Source: JBPCPM01 sp050999155 (GTDB lineage: Bacteria > Actinomycetota > Thermoleophilia > Solirubrobacterales > 70-9). From it: DNA of 61,556 bases. The notes below the pieces were generated by a model. It did no database searches and was not told the origin of the DNA. It saw nothing but the letters and a program-made list of their open reading frames with translations. The stretch is taken from the NCBI GenBank assembly GCA_050999155.1, contig JBPCPM010000006.1, positions 1-61,556 on the forward strand, read 5' to 3'. The position numbers were made by a program, and so were the translations under genes. Positions 24,757 through 32,690 of the stretch are shown one piece after another (the first letter of the stretch is position 1; each line of letters begins with the position of its first letter).

Positions 24757-26204
24757 TGGGCGACCCGCACGGCTTTCTCACCGTCGAGCCCGCCGACTTT
24801 CGCAAGCGCGATCCCGCCGAGCGACGCGACGACTACAAGGCCTTCAAGTTCACCCAGCCCGACGAGCAGCTGGCCGCCCAGGGTTCGCGGTGCATGGACT
24901 GCGGCGTGCCATTCTGCCACCACGGCTGCCCGCTGGGCAACCTGATCCCCGACTGGAACGACCTCGTGTACCGGGGCCGCTGGCGGGAGGCCATCGACCA
25001 GCTGCATCGCACCAACAACTTCCCCGAGTTCACCGGCCTCATCTGCCCGGCGCCGTGCGAATCGGCCTGCGTGCTGGACATCGACGACGACCCCGTGACG
25101 ATCGAACAGATCGAGCTCGGGATCATCGAACGCGCCTTCGAGGAGGGCTGGGTCGTGCCCAAACCCCCGATGACCCGGACCGAGCGCCGGATTGCGATCG
25201 TGGGGTCGGGCCCCGCCGGGCTGGCCGTCGCGGCCGAGCTCAACGCGTGCGGGCACCGCGTCGTGGTGTTCGAGCGCGACGAGTCCCCCGGCGGGATGCT
25301 GCGCTACGGCGTCCCCGACCCCAAGCTCGAGAAGTGGATCATCGACCGCCGGATCGACCTGCTCGAGCAGGAGGGCATCGAGTTCCGTTGCGACACCGAG
25401 ATCGGCGTGGACGTCGACGCAGCCGAGCTGCGCGAGGAGTTCGACTGCGTCGTGATCGCGGCCGGCGCCCGCGCCGAGCGCGGCCTCGACGTCCCCGGCG
25501 CCGATCTGGCCGGCGTCCACCCCGCGATGGACTACCTCTACGTCCGCAACCGGGCGGTCGCCGCGGCCGAAGGCCGGCCGTCGCGCGATCCGGAGCGACC
25601 GATCACCGCCGAGGGCAAGCACGTAATCGTGCTGGGCGGCGGCGACACGGGCATGGACTGCATCGCCAACGCCCTGCGCGAGGGCGCGGCCGACGTGACG
25701 ATGCTCGACACCTACGCCGCGGTACCCGCCTCGGGCCGGTACCCGAACACGCCGTGGCCGATCCAGCCCATCCGCACCTCGACGACCTACGCCCTCGAGG
25801 AGGGCGGCGTCCGCGAGAACAGCCGCATCGTCACCGAGGTCCTCGGATCCGACGGCGCCGTCGCCGGCGTGCGGGGCGCGGAGATGCGTGGCCGGGCCGC
25901 CGCTCCCGAGCTGGTCGAGGGCACCGAGTTCGAGCTGCCCGCCGAGCTCGTGTTGGGGGCGATCGGGTTCACCGGCCCGGAGGCGTCGCTGCTGGAGGCC
26001 TTCGGCGTGGAGGCCGACCGGCGTTCGGCCGTCGACGCCCCCGACTTCCGCTCGTCTGCGCCGGGCGTCTTCGCCTGCGGGGACGCCCGCGTGGGCGCCA
26101 CCCTCGTGGTGACCGCGATCGCCGAGGGGCGCAAGTGCGCCCAGGCGGTCCACCGCCACCTCTCAGCCGGCGTGGACCTTCCCACCGTCGCCCCCGGCAG
26201 CTGA
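24756..26204 (+). CDS. gltD: glutamate synthase, small subunit
   Basis: A 482-residue beta subunit that takes electrons from NAD(P)H through FAD and passes them to GltB. N-terminal cysteines for the Fe-S clusters are Cys46, 49, 54, 58 and Cys97, 101, 105. The FAD-binding loop GSGPAGLAVA and the NAD(P)-binding GGGDTGMDC are intact, and the C-terminus has SSAPGVFACGDARVG. The length is usual for the family. It is translationally coupled to gltB by a TGATG overlap. The lipoprotein gene starts 22 nt downstream and may be co-transcribed. Confidence 0.97.
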   Translation: MGDPHGFLTVEPADFRKRDPAERRDDYKAFKFTQPDEQLAAQGSRCMDCGVPFCHHGCPLGNLIPDWNDLVYRGRWREAIDQLHRTNNFPEFTGLICPAPCESACVLDIDDDPVTIEQIELGIIERAFEEGWVVPKPPMTRTERRIAIVGSGPAGLAVAAELNACGHRVVVFERDESPGGMLRYGVPDPKLEKWIIDRRIDLLEQEGIEFRCDTEIGVDVDAAELREEFDCVVIAAGARAERGLDVPGADLAGVHPAMDYLYVRNRAVAAAEGRPSRDPERPITAEGKHVIVLGGGDTGMDCIANALREGAADVTMLDTYAAVPASGRYPNTPWPIQPIRTSTTYALEEGGVRENSRIVTEVLGSDGAVAGVRGAEMRGRAAAPELVEGTEFELPAELVLGAIGFTGPEASLLEAFGVEADRRSAVDAPDFRSSAPGVFACGDARVGATLVVTAIAEGRKCAQAVHRHLSAGVDLPTVAPGS

Positions 26205-26226
26205 CGCGAGGATCGGAGGGTCAGCG

Positions 26227-27756
26227 GTGACGGCCCGGGACGGTGTGGAGCGCTCCCGTGGATCGTGGAGCGGCGTGCTCGCCGGCGTCCTGCTGGCTGC
26301 CGTGGCTGTCGCGGGCTGCGGAGAATCAGACGAGGTCGACGTCTCGCTGATCACCGGCCAGGAGACCACGCGCACGGTGGCAGGCGAGAAGCTGGTCGAG
26401 CGCCGCGACGCACGGGGATTTCGCATCGAGGTGCCCCGCGACTGGGACCTCGACGTCGTCTCGGGTCAGATCGTCGTCGCCTCGGACGACGAGGGCATGG
26501 TCTTCGCGACACCCTTCCTCGCCCCCGAGATCCTCACCAGCGAGGAGTGTGTCGACCGCCTGCCCGAGGTGCTCGAACCGGCGCTCACCGACGCCAGCAA
26601 GCTGGGCACCCAGCCCGTTCAGGGCCCGGTCGACCAGCTGGGCGCCAACTTCGCATTCACGCGCAACGGCAAGGGGTGGCGGGCCTCGCTGGTGTGCTCG
26701 ATCGACGAGAAGCGCAGCGGCACGGTCCTGGGGATCGCGGCCCCGGCCCGCGACATCGTGGCCACGCGTGGTCAGCTGGCCGAGATCGCCCAGACCTTCG
26801 CCTTCGCCAAGCCGCGCGGCACGGCCCGCCAGGACCGGGGGCTGGCCGGGGTGAAGTTCGAGACCCGTCCCGAGCCCTCCGCCGGCGCCTGGTCGGCCGA
26901 TCTGCCGAAGGGGTGGAGCCAGACGGCCGGCTTCGTCCGGCCTGTCGGCGGCGATCTGCGGCCGACGGTCACCGCCCGCTCACCCGATGGCGACGTCCAG
27001 GTTGCGCTGGGGACATCCGACCGAGGAGTCGCGGTCGACCGCAGCCGGGCCCGATCGGGCGAGGATGAGAGCGGGGCCCCGAGCGGCCCGTCCGGCCGCT
27101 ACCGGACCGGCAAGGCGTACGCTCGCGAGCGGGTGGCCGGCGGCGGGGGGACGGCTTGCACGGGCGCGAAGGTTGTCTCCTCGAGCGAGGACGAGGACGC
27201 CGCCTTTGCCATCGAGTCGGCCTACGCAGGGGCCGGGCTGTCGGTCGAGCGGGTGACAGCGGGCGCCGTTGCCTTCCGCTGCGGCGACGGACGCCGGGGC
27301 TGGAGCTTCGCGGCGACGAGCCTGCTGGCGGGAGGGTCCTGGTATCCGTCGGTGCTCGCGGGCTGGGTGGCCACGCCCGGCGAGAGCGACAAGGCCCAGG
27401 GCGTGGTCGCGCGCATCGCAGGGTCATTCGAGATGGAGGACACCTACGTCGGCGGCGCGCGGGGCTTCTCCGAGGAAGCCGCCGCGGCCGTGCAGACCGC
27501 CACGGGAACGGCGTCCGATGCGGTCCGCCGGTCCTACTGGACCACGCGTTCGGGGGTCCCGAAACGCCTGAAGGACTGGACGCTCGGAGGCCTGGGCCGC
27601 ACGAGCTTCGCCGAGCCGGATTCCAGCCGCCGCTGGCGGGTCACCCCGGGCGCGAACTATTACTGGCGCCGCGTGGACGGCGGAGAGGGGCAGCCCCAGG
27701 AGGGCGGGACGCTCGACCGCCCGGTGGTCGACGTCGGGGTCCTCGCCGGCCTCTAG
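26227..27756 (+). CDS. lipoprotein upstream of the Mau-like cluster, function unknown
   Basis: A 509-residue exported lipoprotein. The signal peptide ends in the lipobox VAVAGC (lipidated Cys31). After the linker come two similar halves: ARGFRIEVPRDWDLD with a PsbP-like start, and SAGAWSADLPKGWSQ opening a comparable module. They may be two copies of a PsbP/DUF1795-like fold, but I cannot confirm that by eye. GTG 26227 has GGAGGG upstream. The position directly between gltBD and the MauED fusion suggests, but does not prove, a link to that cluster. Confidence 0.75.
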   Translation: MTARDGVERSRGSWSGVLAGVLLAAVAVAGCGESDEVDVSLITGQETTRTVAGEKLVERRDARGFRIEVPRDWDLDVVSGQIVVASDDEGMVFATPFLAPEILTSEECVDRLPEVLEPALTDASKLGTQPVQGPVDQLGANFAFTRNGKGWRASLVCSIDEKRSGTVLGIAAPARDIVATRGQLAEIAQTFAFAKPRGTARQDRGLAGVKFETRPEPSAGAWSADLPKGWSQTAGFVRPVGGDLRPTVTARSPDGDVQVALGTSDRGVAVDRSRARSGEDESGAPSGPSGRYRTGKAYARERVAGGGGTACTGAKVVSSSEDEDAAFAIESAYAGAGLSVERVTAGAVAFRCGDGRRGWSFAATSLLAGGSWYPSVLAGWVATPGESDKAQGVVARIAGSFEMEDTYVGGARGFSEEAAAAVQTATGTASDAVRRSYWTTRSGVPKRLKDWTLGGLGRTSFAEPDSSRRWRVTPGANYYWRRVDGGEGQPQEGGTLDRPVVDVGVLAGL

Positions 27757-27866
27757 GCACCGGGGTCGTACCGCAGGCGCGCCCGCCCACGGCGCGCACC
27801 CGGTTCGTGCCGCGAACCCCTGCGACCGGTCCCGTGGGTGCCGTGGGTGCCGTGGGCCCGGTTCGC

Positions 27867-27872
27867 TAGCCT
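27867..27872 (+). promoter_or_regulatory. putative -10 box of the Mau-like cluster
   Basis: TAGCCT lies exactly 6 nt before ATG 27879, so the first gene of the cluster would be leaderless. It gives the cluster its own promoter, separate from the lipoprotein gene. Confidence 0.45.
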
Positions 27873-27878
27873 GCGGCG

Positions 27879-28808
27879 ATGCTCGGCGTCCTCGTCAGCG
27901 GAGCGTGTGCGCTGGTCCTCGCCGCAGCCGCGCTCGGAAAGCTCGCCGCCCCCGCGGCAAGCCGTGCCGCCCTGGGAACCTTCGGGATCAACGGGGCCGC
28001 CGCCCGGTGGATCGTGTGGGCCGGACTCATCGCCGCCGAGCTGGGGCTCGCCGTCGCCGTCGCCGCCGGATCGACGCCCGCCGCCTGGGCTGCCGCCGGT
28101 CTGGTCGCCGCGTTCGCGTCCGTCCTTGCCCTGACCATCGCCCGGGGCCGCAGCGGCGCGCCCTGCGCGTGTTTCGGCGCCGGCTCACGGGTCGGGCCCA
28201 CGGCCGTGGCCCGCAACGCCGCGCTGGCCGGAGCGCTCGTCGGCGCCGCCCTGCTTCCCCACGGCACGCTGAACACCGACCAGTGGCTGGCCGTCGGGCT
28301 CGGCGTGTGCGCGCTCGCCGTGGCCGGGCTCACCGTCGCCGTGCTGGCCCTGACCCGCGAGGTCGGGATGCTGCGCCTGCAGGTCGGCTCGGACGGCGCG
28401 CTGGAGATCCCCCACGAGGGTCCTGCGCTCGGATCGGCGAGCCCGTCCCTGCTCGAGCGCGCGCGGCCGACCGCCGGCCAAGACCTGGCCGTCGCCCTGT
28501 TCACCTCCCCCGCCTGCGGACTGTGCCGCACGCTGGAGCCGGCGCTGCGCTCGATCGAGAACGAGCCGTTCTACGCGGTGACCAGGGTCGACGAGGAGGC
28601 CGACATCGAGCTGTGGCGCGCGCTGGAGATCCCGGGCAGCCCGTTCGCGATCGCCCTGGCTCCCGACGGCACCGTCCTCGCCAAGGGCACGTTCAACAAC
28701 CTCGCCCAGCTGGAGAGCATCCTGGCCACGGCCCACAGCCGCCGTAACCACGGCGCCACCGACAGGCCTTCCCGCGCCCACGCCGAAGTGCTGGAGCTCC
28801 ATGGCTGA
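27879..28808 (+). CDS. MauE-MauD-like fusion: DoxX-like membrane protein plus thioredoxin-fold domain
   Basis: A 309-residue protein. Residues 1-160 form four membrane helices of the MauE/DoxX redox-associated family, with the signature PCACFG (Cys96, Cys98). Residues 175-290 form a thioredoxin-like domain with the redox motif CGLC (Cys213, Cys216) and the cis-proline in GSP (Pro255). In methylotrophs MauE and MauD are separate proteins that help form disulfides in the methylamine dehydrogenase light chain; here both parts are in one chain. The predicted role is disulfide or cysteine handling for the protein encoded next. The next gene overlaps it by 8 nt. Confidence 0.85.
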   Translation: MLGVLVSGACALVLAAAALGKLAAPAASRAALGTFGINGAAARWIVWAGLIAAELGLAVAVAAGSTPAAWAAAGLVAAFASVLALTIARGRSGAPCACFGAGSRVGPTAVARNAALAGALVGAALLPHGTLNTDQWLAVGLGVCALAVAGLTVAVLALTREVGMLRLQVGSDGALEIPHEGPALGSASPSLLERARPTAGQDLAVALFTSPACGLCRTLEPALRSIENEPFYAVTRVDEEADIELWRALEIPGSPFAIALAPDGTVLAKGTFNNLAQLESILATAHSRRNHGATDRPSRAHAEVLELHG

Positions 28809-29439
28809 TCCACACGACATCGACCCGGAACATGGCGCCGGACGGCCCGACCGGGCGGACGACGTGGGCGGTGGCCTCGGCGCGGCCGCCCGCCGCCTGG
28901 CCGAGAACACCTCGCGCCGAGGCTTTCTTTCCCGGGTGAGCAAGGCGATGATGGCCACCGCCGGCGGCACCGCGGTCGGCGCGGCCGTGCGCTCAGGCGA
29001 GGCCGAGGGCTACCACTTCTGCGGCCACATCTTCACCACCGACTCCTGCCCCCACCCCACCGGGCTGCCGCGGATCGATTCACGCGGCCGCGCGCTGCGG
29101 GCCACCGACGGCGCCCCGGTCGACGACCTCGGCCGGCGGATCGACTCCCGGGGCCGTCCCCTCGACGAGGAGGGCGAGCTGCTGCGCGACGCCGACGGCG
29201 TTCCGCTGGCGCCCACCAGCCGCACCCCGGTCTGCGACGCGGTGGCCGACCGTTACGGCTTTCGCACGAGCGTCGACGGCTCCTGGTTTCGCTGTTGCGA
29301 CGGCAACGTGCGCCGGCTCGTGGACTGCTGCGCCCGCCATCCGCGCCGGATCAACGGCGACAGGTCGCTGACCGGCTACTGCTACTCGGGCCGAAAGGTG
29401 TTCTGCGTGCTCTACTACCAGACGTCGGTGCCGTGCTAG
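28801..29439 (+). CDS. MauA-like (methylamine dehydrogenase light chain-like) twin-arginine secreted protein
   Basis: A 212-residue protein with a twin-arginine signal (TSRRGFLSRV, Arg39-Arg40) embedded in the same N-terminal context as MauA light chains. The mature part has ten cysteines (74, 83, 145, 165, 166, 176, 177, 194, 202, 212), consistent with a dense disulfide network. Between residues 91 and 136 lies a degenerate Asp/Gly/Arg repeat built on IDSRGR. Only one tryptophan is present (Trp162, in GSWFRCC). By eye, the position of the second TTQ tryptophan aligns with Tyr193 in TGYC. No heavy chain gene is nearby. It is probably exported folded; function unknown. Confidence 0.8.
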   Translation: MADPHDIDPEHGAGRPDRADDVGGGLGAAARRLAENTSRRGFLSRVSKAMMATAGGTAVGAAVRSGEAEGYHFCGHIFTTDSCPHPTGLPRIDSRGRALRATDGAPVDDLGRRIDSRGRPLDEEGELLRDADGVPLAPTSRTPVCDAVADRYGFRTSVDGSWFRCCDGNVRRLVDCCARHPRRINGDRSLTGYCYSGRKVFCVLYYQTSVPC

Positions 29440-31091
29440 AGGCGCCGCTCATCGCCCTCGCCGTTGCCGCGCTCGCGGCGGGCGCCACCGGAACCTGGTC
29501 GCCCTGCGGCTTTTCCATGGTCCACACCCTGGGGCCCACGGGCCACACCGGCGGCCCACGGACGACCGTCGCCGCGGTGGCGACGTTCACCGTCGGGGCT
29601 CTGGTGGGCGGCGTGGCGACCTTCGGGGCGCTGAGCCTGCTCGGCGCCGCGCTGCACGACGCACGGGGGGCCGGGACCGGAGCCGTCGTGGCGGCCGTGG
29701 TCGCCGGGATTGCAGCCCTGGCCGAGCTGCGCGGGGTGCGAATCGTGCCCCAGATCCGCCGCCAGGTACCCGAGCACTGGCGCCGGGTGATGCCCATGCC
29801 GGTCGCGAGCGGCCTGTACGGGGTCCTGCTCGGGCTCGGGTTCACCACCTTCGTGCTCACGTTCGCCGTCTGGGCCCTGGCCGGGGTCGCGATCGCCCTG
29901 GGCAATCCGCTGGCCGGCCTGGTGCTTGGCGTGGCCTTCGGCGTCGGGCGCGCCCTGCCGGTCGCCGTCATCGCCCCGCTCGCCGACCGTCCCTTCGGCA
30001 TCCGGGCCAGCGAGCTCATGGCCGAGCAGCCCGCCGTCCTGCGGGGATTTCGCGTGGCCGACGGGCTCGCGCTGATGGCCGTCGCCCTCGCGCTCGCCGT
30101 TACGGCAGGCGAGCCGGACGCGATCGCCGCCGAGCCGGGCACACGCGAGCCGGCGCCGGTGCCGGCCGTGACGCCGGATACGGCACCCCCCGCGCTGGGG
30201 ATCGCCGCCTCCCCCAATCCTGCCGCGACCTCGGCCGCCAGCCGGCTCACCAGCGTGGGCGCCGATCCCTCGGTCGCCGGCACGACGATCGCCTGGCAGG
30301 ACGCCGACGGCCGCGCCATCGTGCGCAACGGCGATGAGGACGTCGCTGTCGAGGGATCGCAACCGGCCGTCGGCGAGGCAAACCTCGCCTACATCCGCGA
30401 CGGGGAAGCCCACGTCGTGCGCCGGACCACGCTGGAGAAGGTCGCAACCGTCGCGGTGCCCCCCGGCGCCGAGCTCGCGGTCTCTTCACGCTGGCTGGCC
30501 TGGCGCGGCCCGCGCGACGGGGGCGGAACGACGATCCGCGCCACCGCGCTGCCCGACCAGGCCTCCGAGAACCCACCTCGGCTGACCCAGAGCGAATACG
30601 TGACCGGGAGCCGAACCAGCCGGCTGAGCCGCCCCTCGGTGGCCGGCGACATCGTCGCCTACGGCGTGGCCAGCAGCCGCTCGAGCCGCCTGGCCGAGCG
30701 GAACCTCGTGACGAGACGGTCGCGGACGTTGCGGCGGGGGCGCCGCGGCGTGCTGCTCACCAGCCCGTCGATCACGCGCACGCGCCTGGCCTTCATCCGC
30801 ACCTCGACGCGGACCCAGCAGCTGATGGTGGGAAGCCGCCGCCGCAGCTCAGGGGACCGGCAGGTCTACCGGATCGCCTCGGCAGCCCTGCGCGACCGCG
30901 GCTACGAGTCGGGGCGCAGTCCTCACCGCCGCCACACCCGAGACCCGAAGGGCCTCAAGCGGCCCGATCCCCGCCGCCGCCATACGACGCTGTGGGCGAC
31001 GGCCCTGGGCGGCTCCGAGGCGTTCGTCGGCCGGATCCACATCGTCGACGGGATCCGCAGCTTCGACATCGTCCGCACCCCCCGCCGCTGA
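29433..31091 (+). CDS. MauF-like membrane protein with C-terminal propeller-like domain
   Basis: A 552-residue protein beginning at GTG 29433, overlapping the MauA-like gene by 7 nt. Residues 1-235 contain about six membrane helices of the CcdA/MauF class, with TWSPCGFSMV (Cys25, the only cysteine). MauF is required for light-chain maturation in methylotrophs. After a Pro/Ala-rich linker (235-270), the tail carries about five repeats of the form xPSVAGxxIAWxxxxG, starting near residues 278, 310, 347, 400 and 444. These look like blades of a beta-propeller, probably outside the membrane. The ending is rich in Arg/His. The extra domain is not part of classical MauF. Confidence 0.8.
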   Translation: MLEAPLIALAVAALAAGATGTWSPCGFSMVHTLGPTGHTGGPRTTVAAVATFTVGALVGGVATFGALSLLGAALHDARGAGTGAVVAAVVAGIAALAELRGVRIVPQIRRQVPEHWRRVMPMPVASGLYGVLLGLGFTTFVLTFAVWALAGVAIALGNPLAGLVLGVAFGVGRALPVAVIAPLADRPFGIRASELMAEQPAVLRGFRVADGLALMAVALALAVTAGEPDAIAAEPGTREPAPVPAVTPDTAPPALGIAASPNPAATSAASRLTSVGADPSVAGTTIAWQDADGRAIVRNGDEDVAVEGSQPAVGEANLAYIRDGEAHVVRRTTLEKVATVAVPPGAELAVSSRWLAWRGPRDGGGTTIRATALPDQASENPPRLTQSEYVTGSRTSRLSRPSVAGDIVAYGVASSRSSRLAERNLVTRRSRTLRRGRRGVLLTSPSITRTRLAFIRTSTRTQQLMVGSRRRSSGDRQVYRIASAALRDRGYESGRSPHRRHTRDPKGLKRPDPRRRHTTLWATALGGSEAFVGRIHIVDGIRSFDIVRTPRR

Positions 31092-31210
31092 CGGGCGCCG
31101 GGCGGCTGCAAACCGGCGCCTCGCCGTGTCCTCGGTTGCCCGCATAGCGCTGCTATGCGGGCGCCCTGCGTCCTTGCGGGGCTTGGTTTTCGCTCGCCCG
31201 GCGCCCGTCA
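31089..31210. repeat. nested inverted repeat, possible structured RNA or bidirectional terminator
   Basis: An outer 16-nt perfect inverted repeat (arms 31089-31104 and 31195-31210, core ACGGGCGCCGGGCG) begins at the stop codon of the MauF-like gene. Inside it is a perfect 11-bp hairpin with a GCT loop (arms 31138-31148 and 31152-31162, arm sequence GCCCGCATAGC). The strength and nesting exceed an ordinary terminator. It lies between convergent genes, so it could stop transcription from both sides. Confidence 0.6.
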
Positions 31211-31240
31211 GGCAAGGTTCTCTTTCGTTGAGGACTCGCG

Positions 31241-31570
31241 TCAGGCGGCGTGGCGTGCCTTGTGCCGTGACGTCCCGTCGTCCTGCTCTTCAGCCTCGAT
31301 CTCGTAGTGGGTACGCGCCCGCGCGAGGTGCGCATCGAACGGCATGTCGGCCGCTTCGCACAGGTGCATGAGGTCGGCGAGAAGATCGGTGATCCCCTCG
31401 CTGCGGCGCTGGTCCACGTCGAGCCCGGCCCGGGCCCCGGCCTCGAGGTATCCACCGAGCGCGCGGCCGGCACGCCGGGCGCGCACGACCGTCACGACAC
31501 CGGAGTCGCCCGCGGGCGTGGCGGCCGGTTCGCGGGTGCTGCGGGAGAAGATCGATCGTTTGCGAGCCAT
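31241..31570 (-). CDS. small conserved-looking soluble protein, function unknown
   Basis: A protein of about 109 residues from ATG 31570 (a TTG at 31579 is an alternative start). The N-terminus is basic and disordered, with ARKRSIFSRS. The C-terminal part, ITDLLADLMHLCEAADMPFD then HLARARTHYEIEAEEQ, is a helical module that I associate with small uncharacterised proteins found in plasmids and actinobacterial chromosomes. No clear ribosome binding site is seen. It converges with the Mau-like cluster across the nested inverted repeat. No function can be assigned. Confidence 0.6.
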   Translation of the reverse strand: MARKRSIFSRSTREPAATPAGDSGVVTVVRARRAGRALGGYLEAGARAGLDVDQRRSEGITDLLADLMHLCEAADMPFDAHLARARTHYEIEAEEQDDGTSRHKARHAA

Positions 31571-31716
31571 GCGCCGCAAGTATTCCGGGCGGCCCGGACC
31601 GAAAACCGTCGTGTGACGGCCCTCACCGCCGACCGGTGCGAAGAACCCCGCAGGGTGCGGCTATTTTCCGCCCGGCAGTGGACGAACGGCCGAGCGGTCC
31701 TCCATGTGGCCGGCCG

Positions 31717-32385
31717 TCAGGAAGCGATGGCGCGCGAGTCGAGGTGGTTGCCGACCTTGCGCTTGACGCGTTGCAGCGCGTTGTCGACGGCCTTGGTGTC
31801 GCACTCCAGACGCTCGGCGATCTCCTCGTAGGACTCGCCATCGAGGTAGAGCGTCAGGACACGGCTCTCGAGCTCGGACAGCGCCGACCCCAGGCACGCC
31901 ACGAGGCTGTCGAGCTCCTCGGAGGAGATCACCTTCGACGCCGGGTCATCGACCGGCGATCCCGGCAGGACCTCGTCGAGGGTCGGCTCGCTCTCCCCCG
32001 AGCCCGCCGGGGTGTGGCTGAACGAGACGTACTGGTTCAGCGGCGTGTGCTTGTGGCGGGTCGCCGTCTTGACCGCGGTGATGATCTGACGGGTGATGCA
32101 CAGCTCCGCGAAGTTCCGGAAGCTCGACTCGCGGTCGGTCCGGTAGTCGCGGATCGCCTTGTAGAGGCCGACCAGCCCCTCCTGCATGAGGTCATCGGCA
32201 TCGCCACCGATCAGAAAGTACGAGGAGGCCTTGAGCCTCACGAACCCCTGATAGCGCCGGATGAGCGTTGTATAGGCCTCGGCCCGGCCGGACTTGGCCA
32301 TGGCGACGAGGTAGTCGTCGCTGTACTGCTTCTGCTGATCGGTACGACGGGATGAGCCTGCCAGTGTTGCGCGGGATGCGGCCAC
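31717..32385 (-). CDS. sigH: SigH-type RNA polymerase sigma factor
   Basis: A 222-residue sigma-70 family protein closest in pattern to Bacillus SigH. Region 2 reads YQGFVRLKASSYFLIGGD then DLMQEGLVGLYKAIRDYR. Region 4 is LSELESRVLTLYLDGESYEEIAERL with a following recognition helix. The start is GTG 32385, chosen for AGGAGG 4 nt upstream; a longer frame to 32460 is less likely. The gene has its own near-consensus promoter about 140 nt upstream. SigH controls the move to stationary phase and sporulation in Bacillus. In this lineage the role is unknown. Confidence 0.88.
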   Translation of the reverse strand: MAASRATLAGSSRRTDQQKQYSDDYLVAMAKSGRAEAYTTLIRRYQGFVRLKASSYFLIGGDADDLMQEGLVGLYKAIRDYRTDRESSFRNFAELCITRQIITAVKTATRHKHTPLNQYVSFSHTPAGSGESEPTLDEVLPGSPVDDPASKVISSEELDSLVACLGSALSELESRVLTLYLDGESYEEIAERLECDTKAVDNALQRVKRKVGNHLDSRAIAS

Positions 32386-32523
32386 GGAGCCTCCTCGAGA
32401 CACTCGAATCTCGGGCGCGTCGCCTCCTCCCACGGAAACGTTCCACCTTGCATGGTCCACCCATCTGCTCGAGGAAGGAGATTCGCTGATCTCATCCTGA
32501 GCTTCAGGGTTATGTTGCGCGCG

Positions 32524-32551
32524 AGTGTAAACGCAAACGAGGCGCTGTCAA
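32524..32551 (-). promoter_or_regulatory. near-consensus sigma-70 promoter for the SigH-like gene
   Basis: On the minus strand, TTGACA (32551-32546) and TACACT (32529-32524) are separated by 16 nt. This is the clearest housekeeping promoter in the window. The predicted start near 32517 gives a leader of about 130 nt. The whole 305-nt gap 32386-32690 is visibly less GC-rich than its surroundings and holds nothing else that I can identify. Confidence 0.7.
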
Positions 32552-32690
32552 CCGACAACCGTCGTCGGCTGCAACCAATCGTGCATATATCGGGCTCCAG
32601 CAGCGGGATTCCGGCGTTCCTGGACCGTATGGTGGACCGGCCTGGACAGATGTGGCCCTCGGCCCATCGGTCTAAACCCAAGGTGGAGGG

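Noticed and set aside
28801..29439. Calling this gene a functional methylamine dehydrogenase light chain (mauA)
   Set aside because: Only one tryptophan is present, and no heavy chain, MauG or amicyanin gene is nearby, so a TTQ enzyme cannot be claimed.
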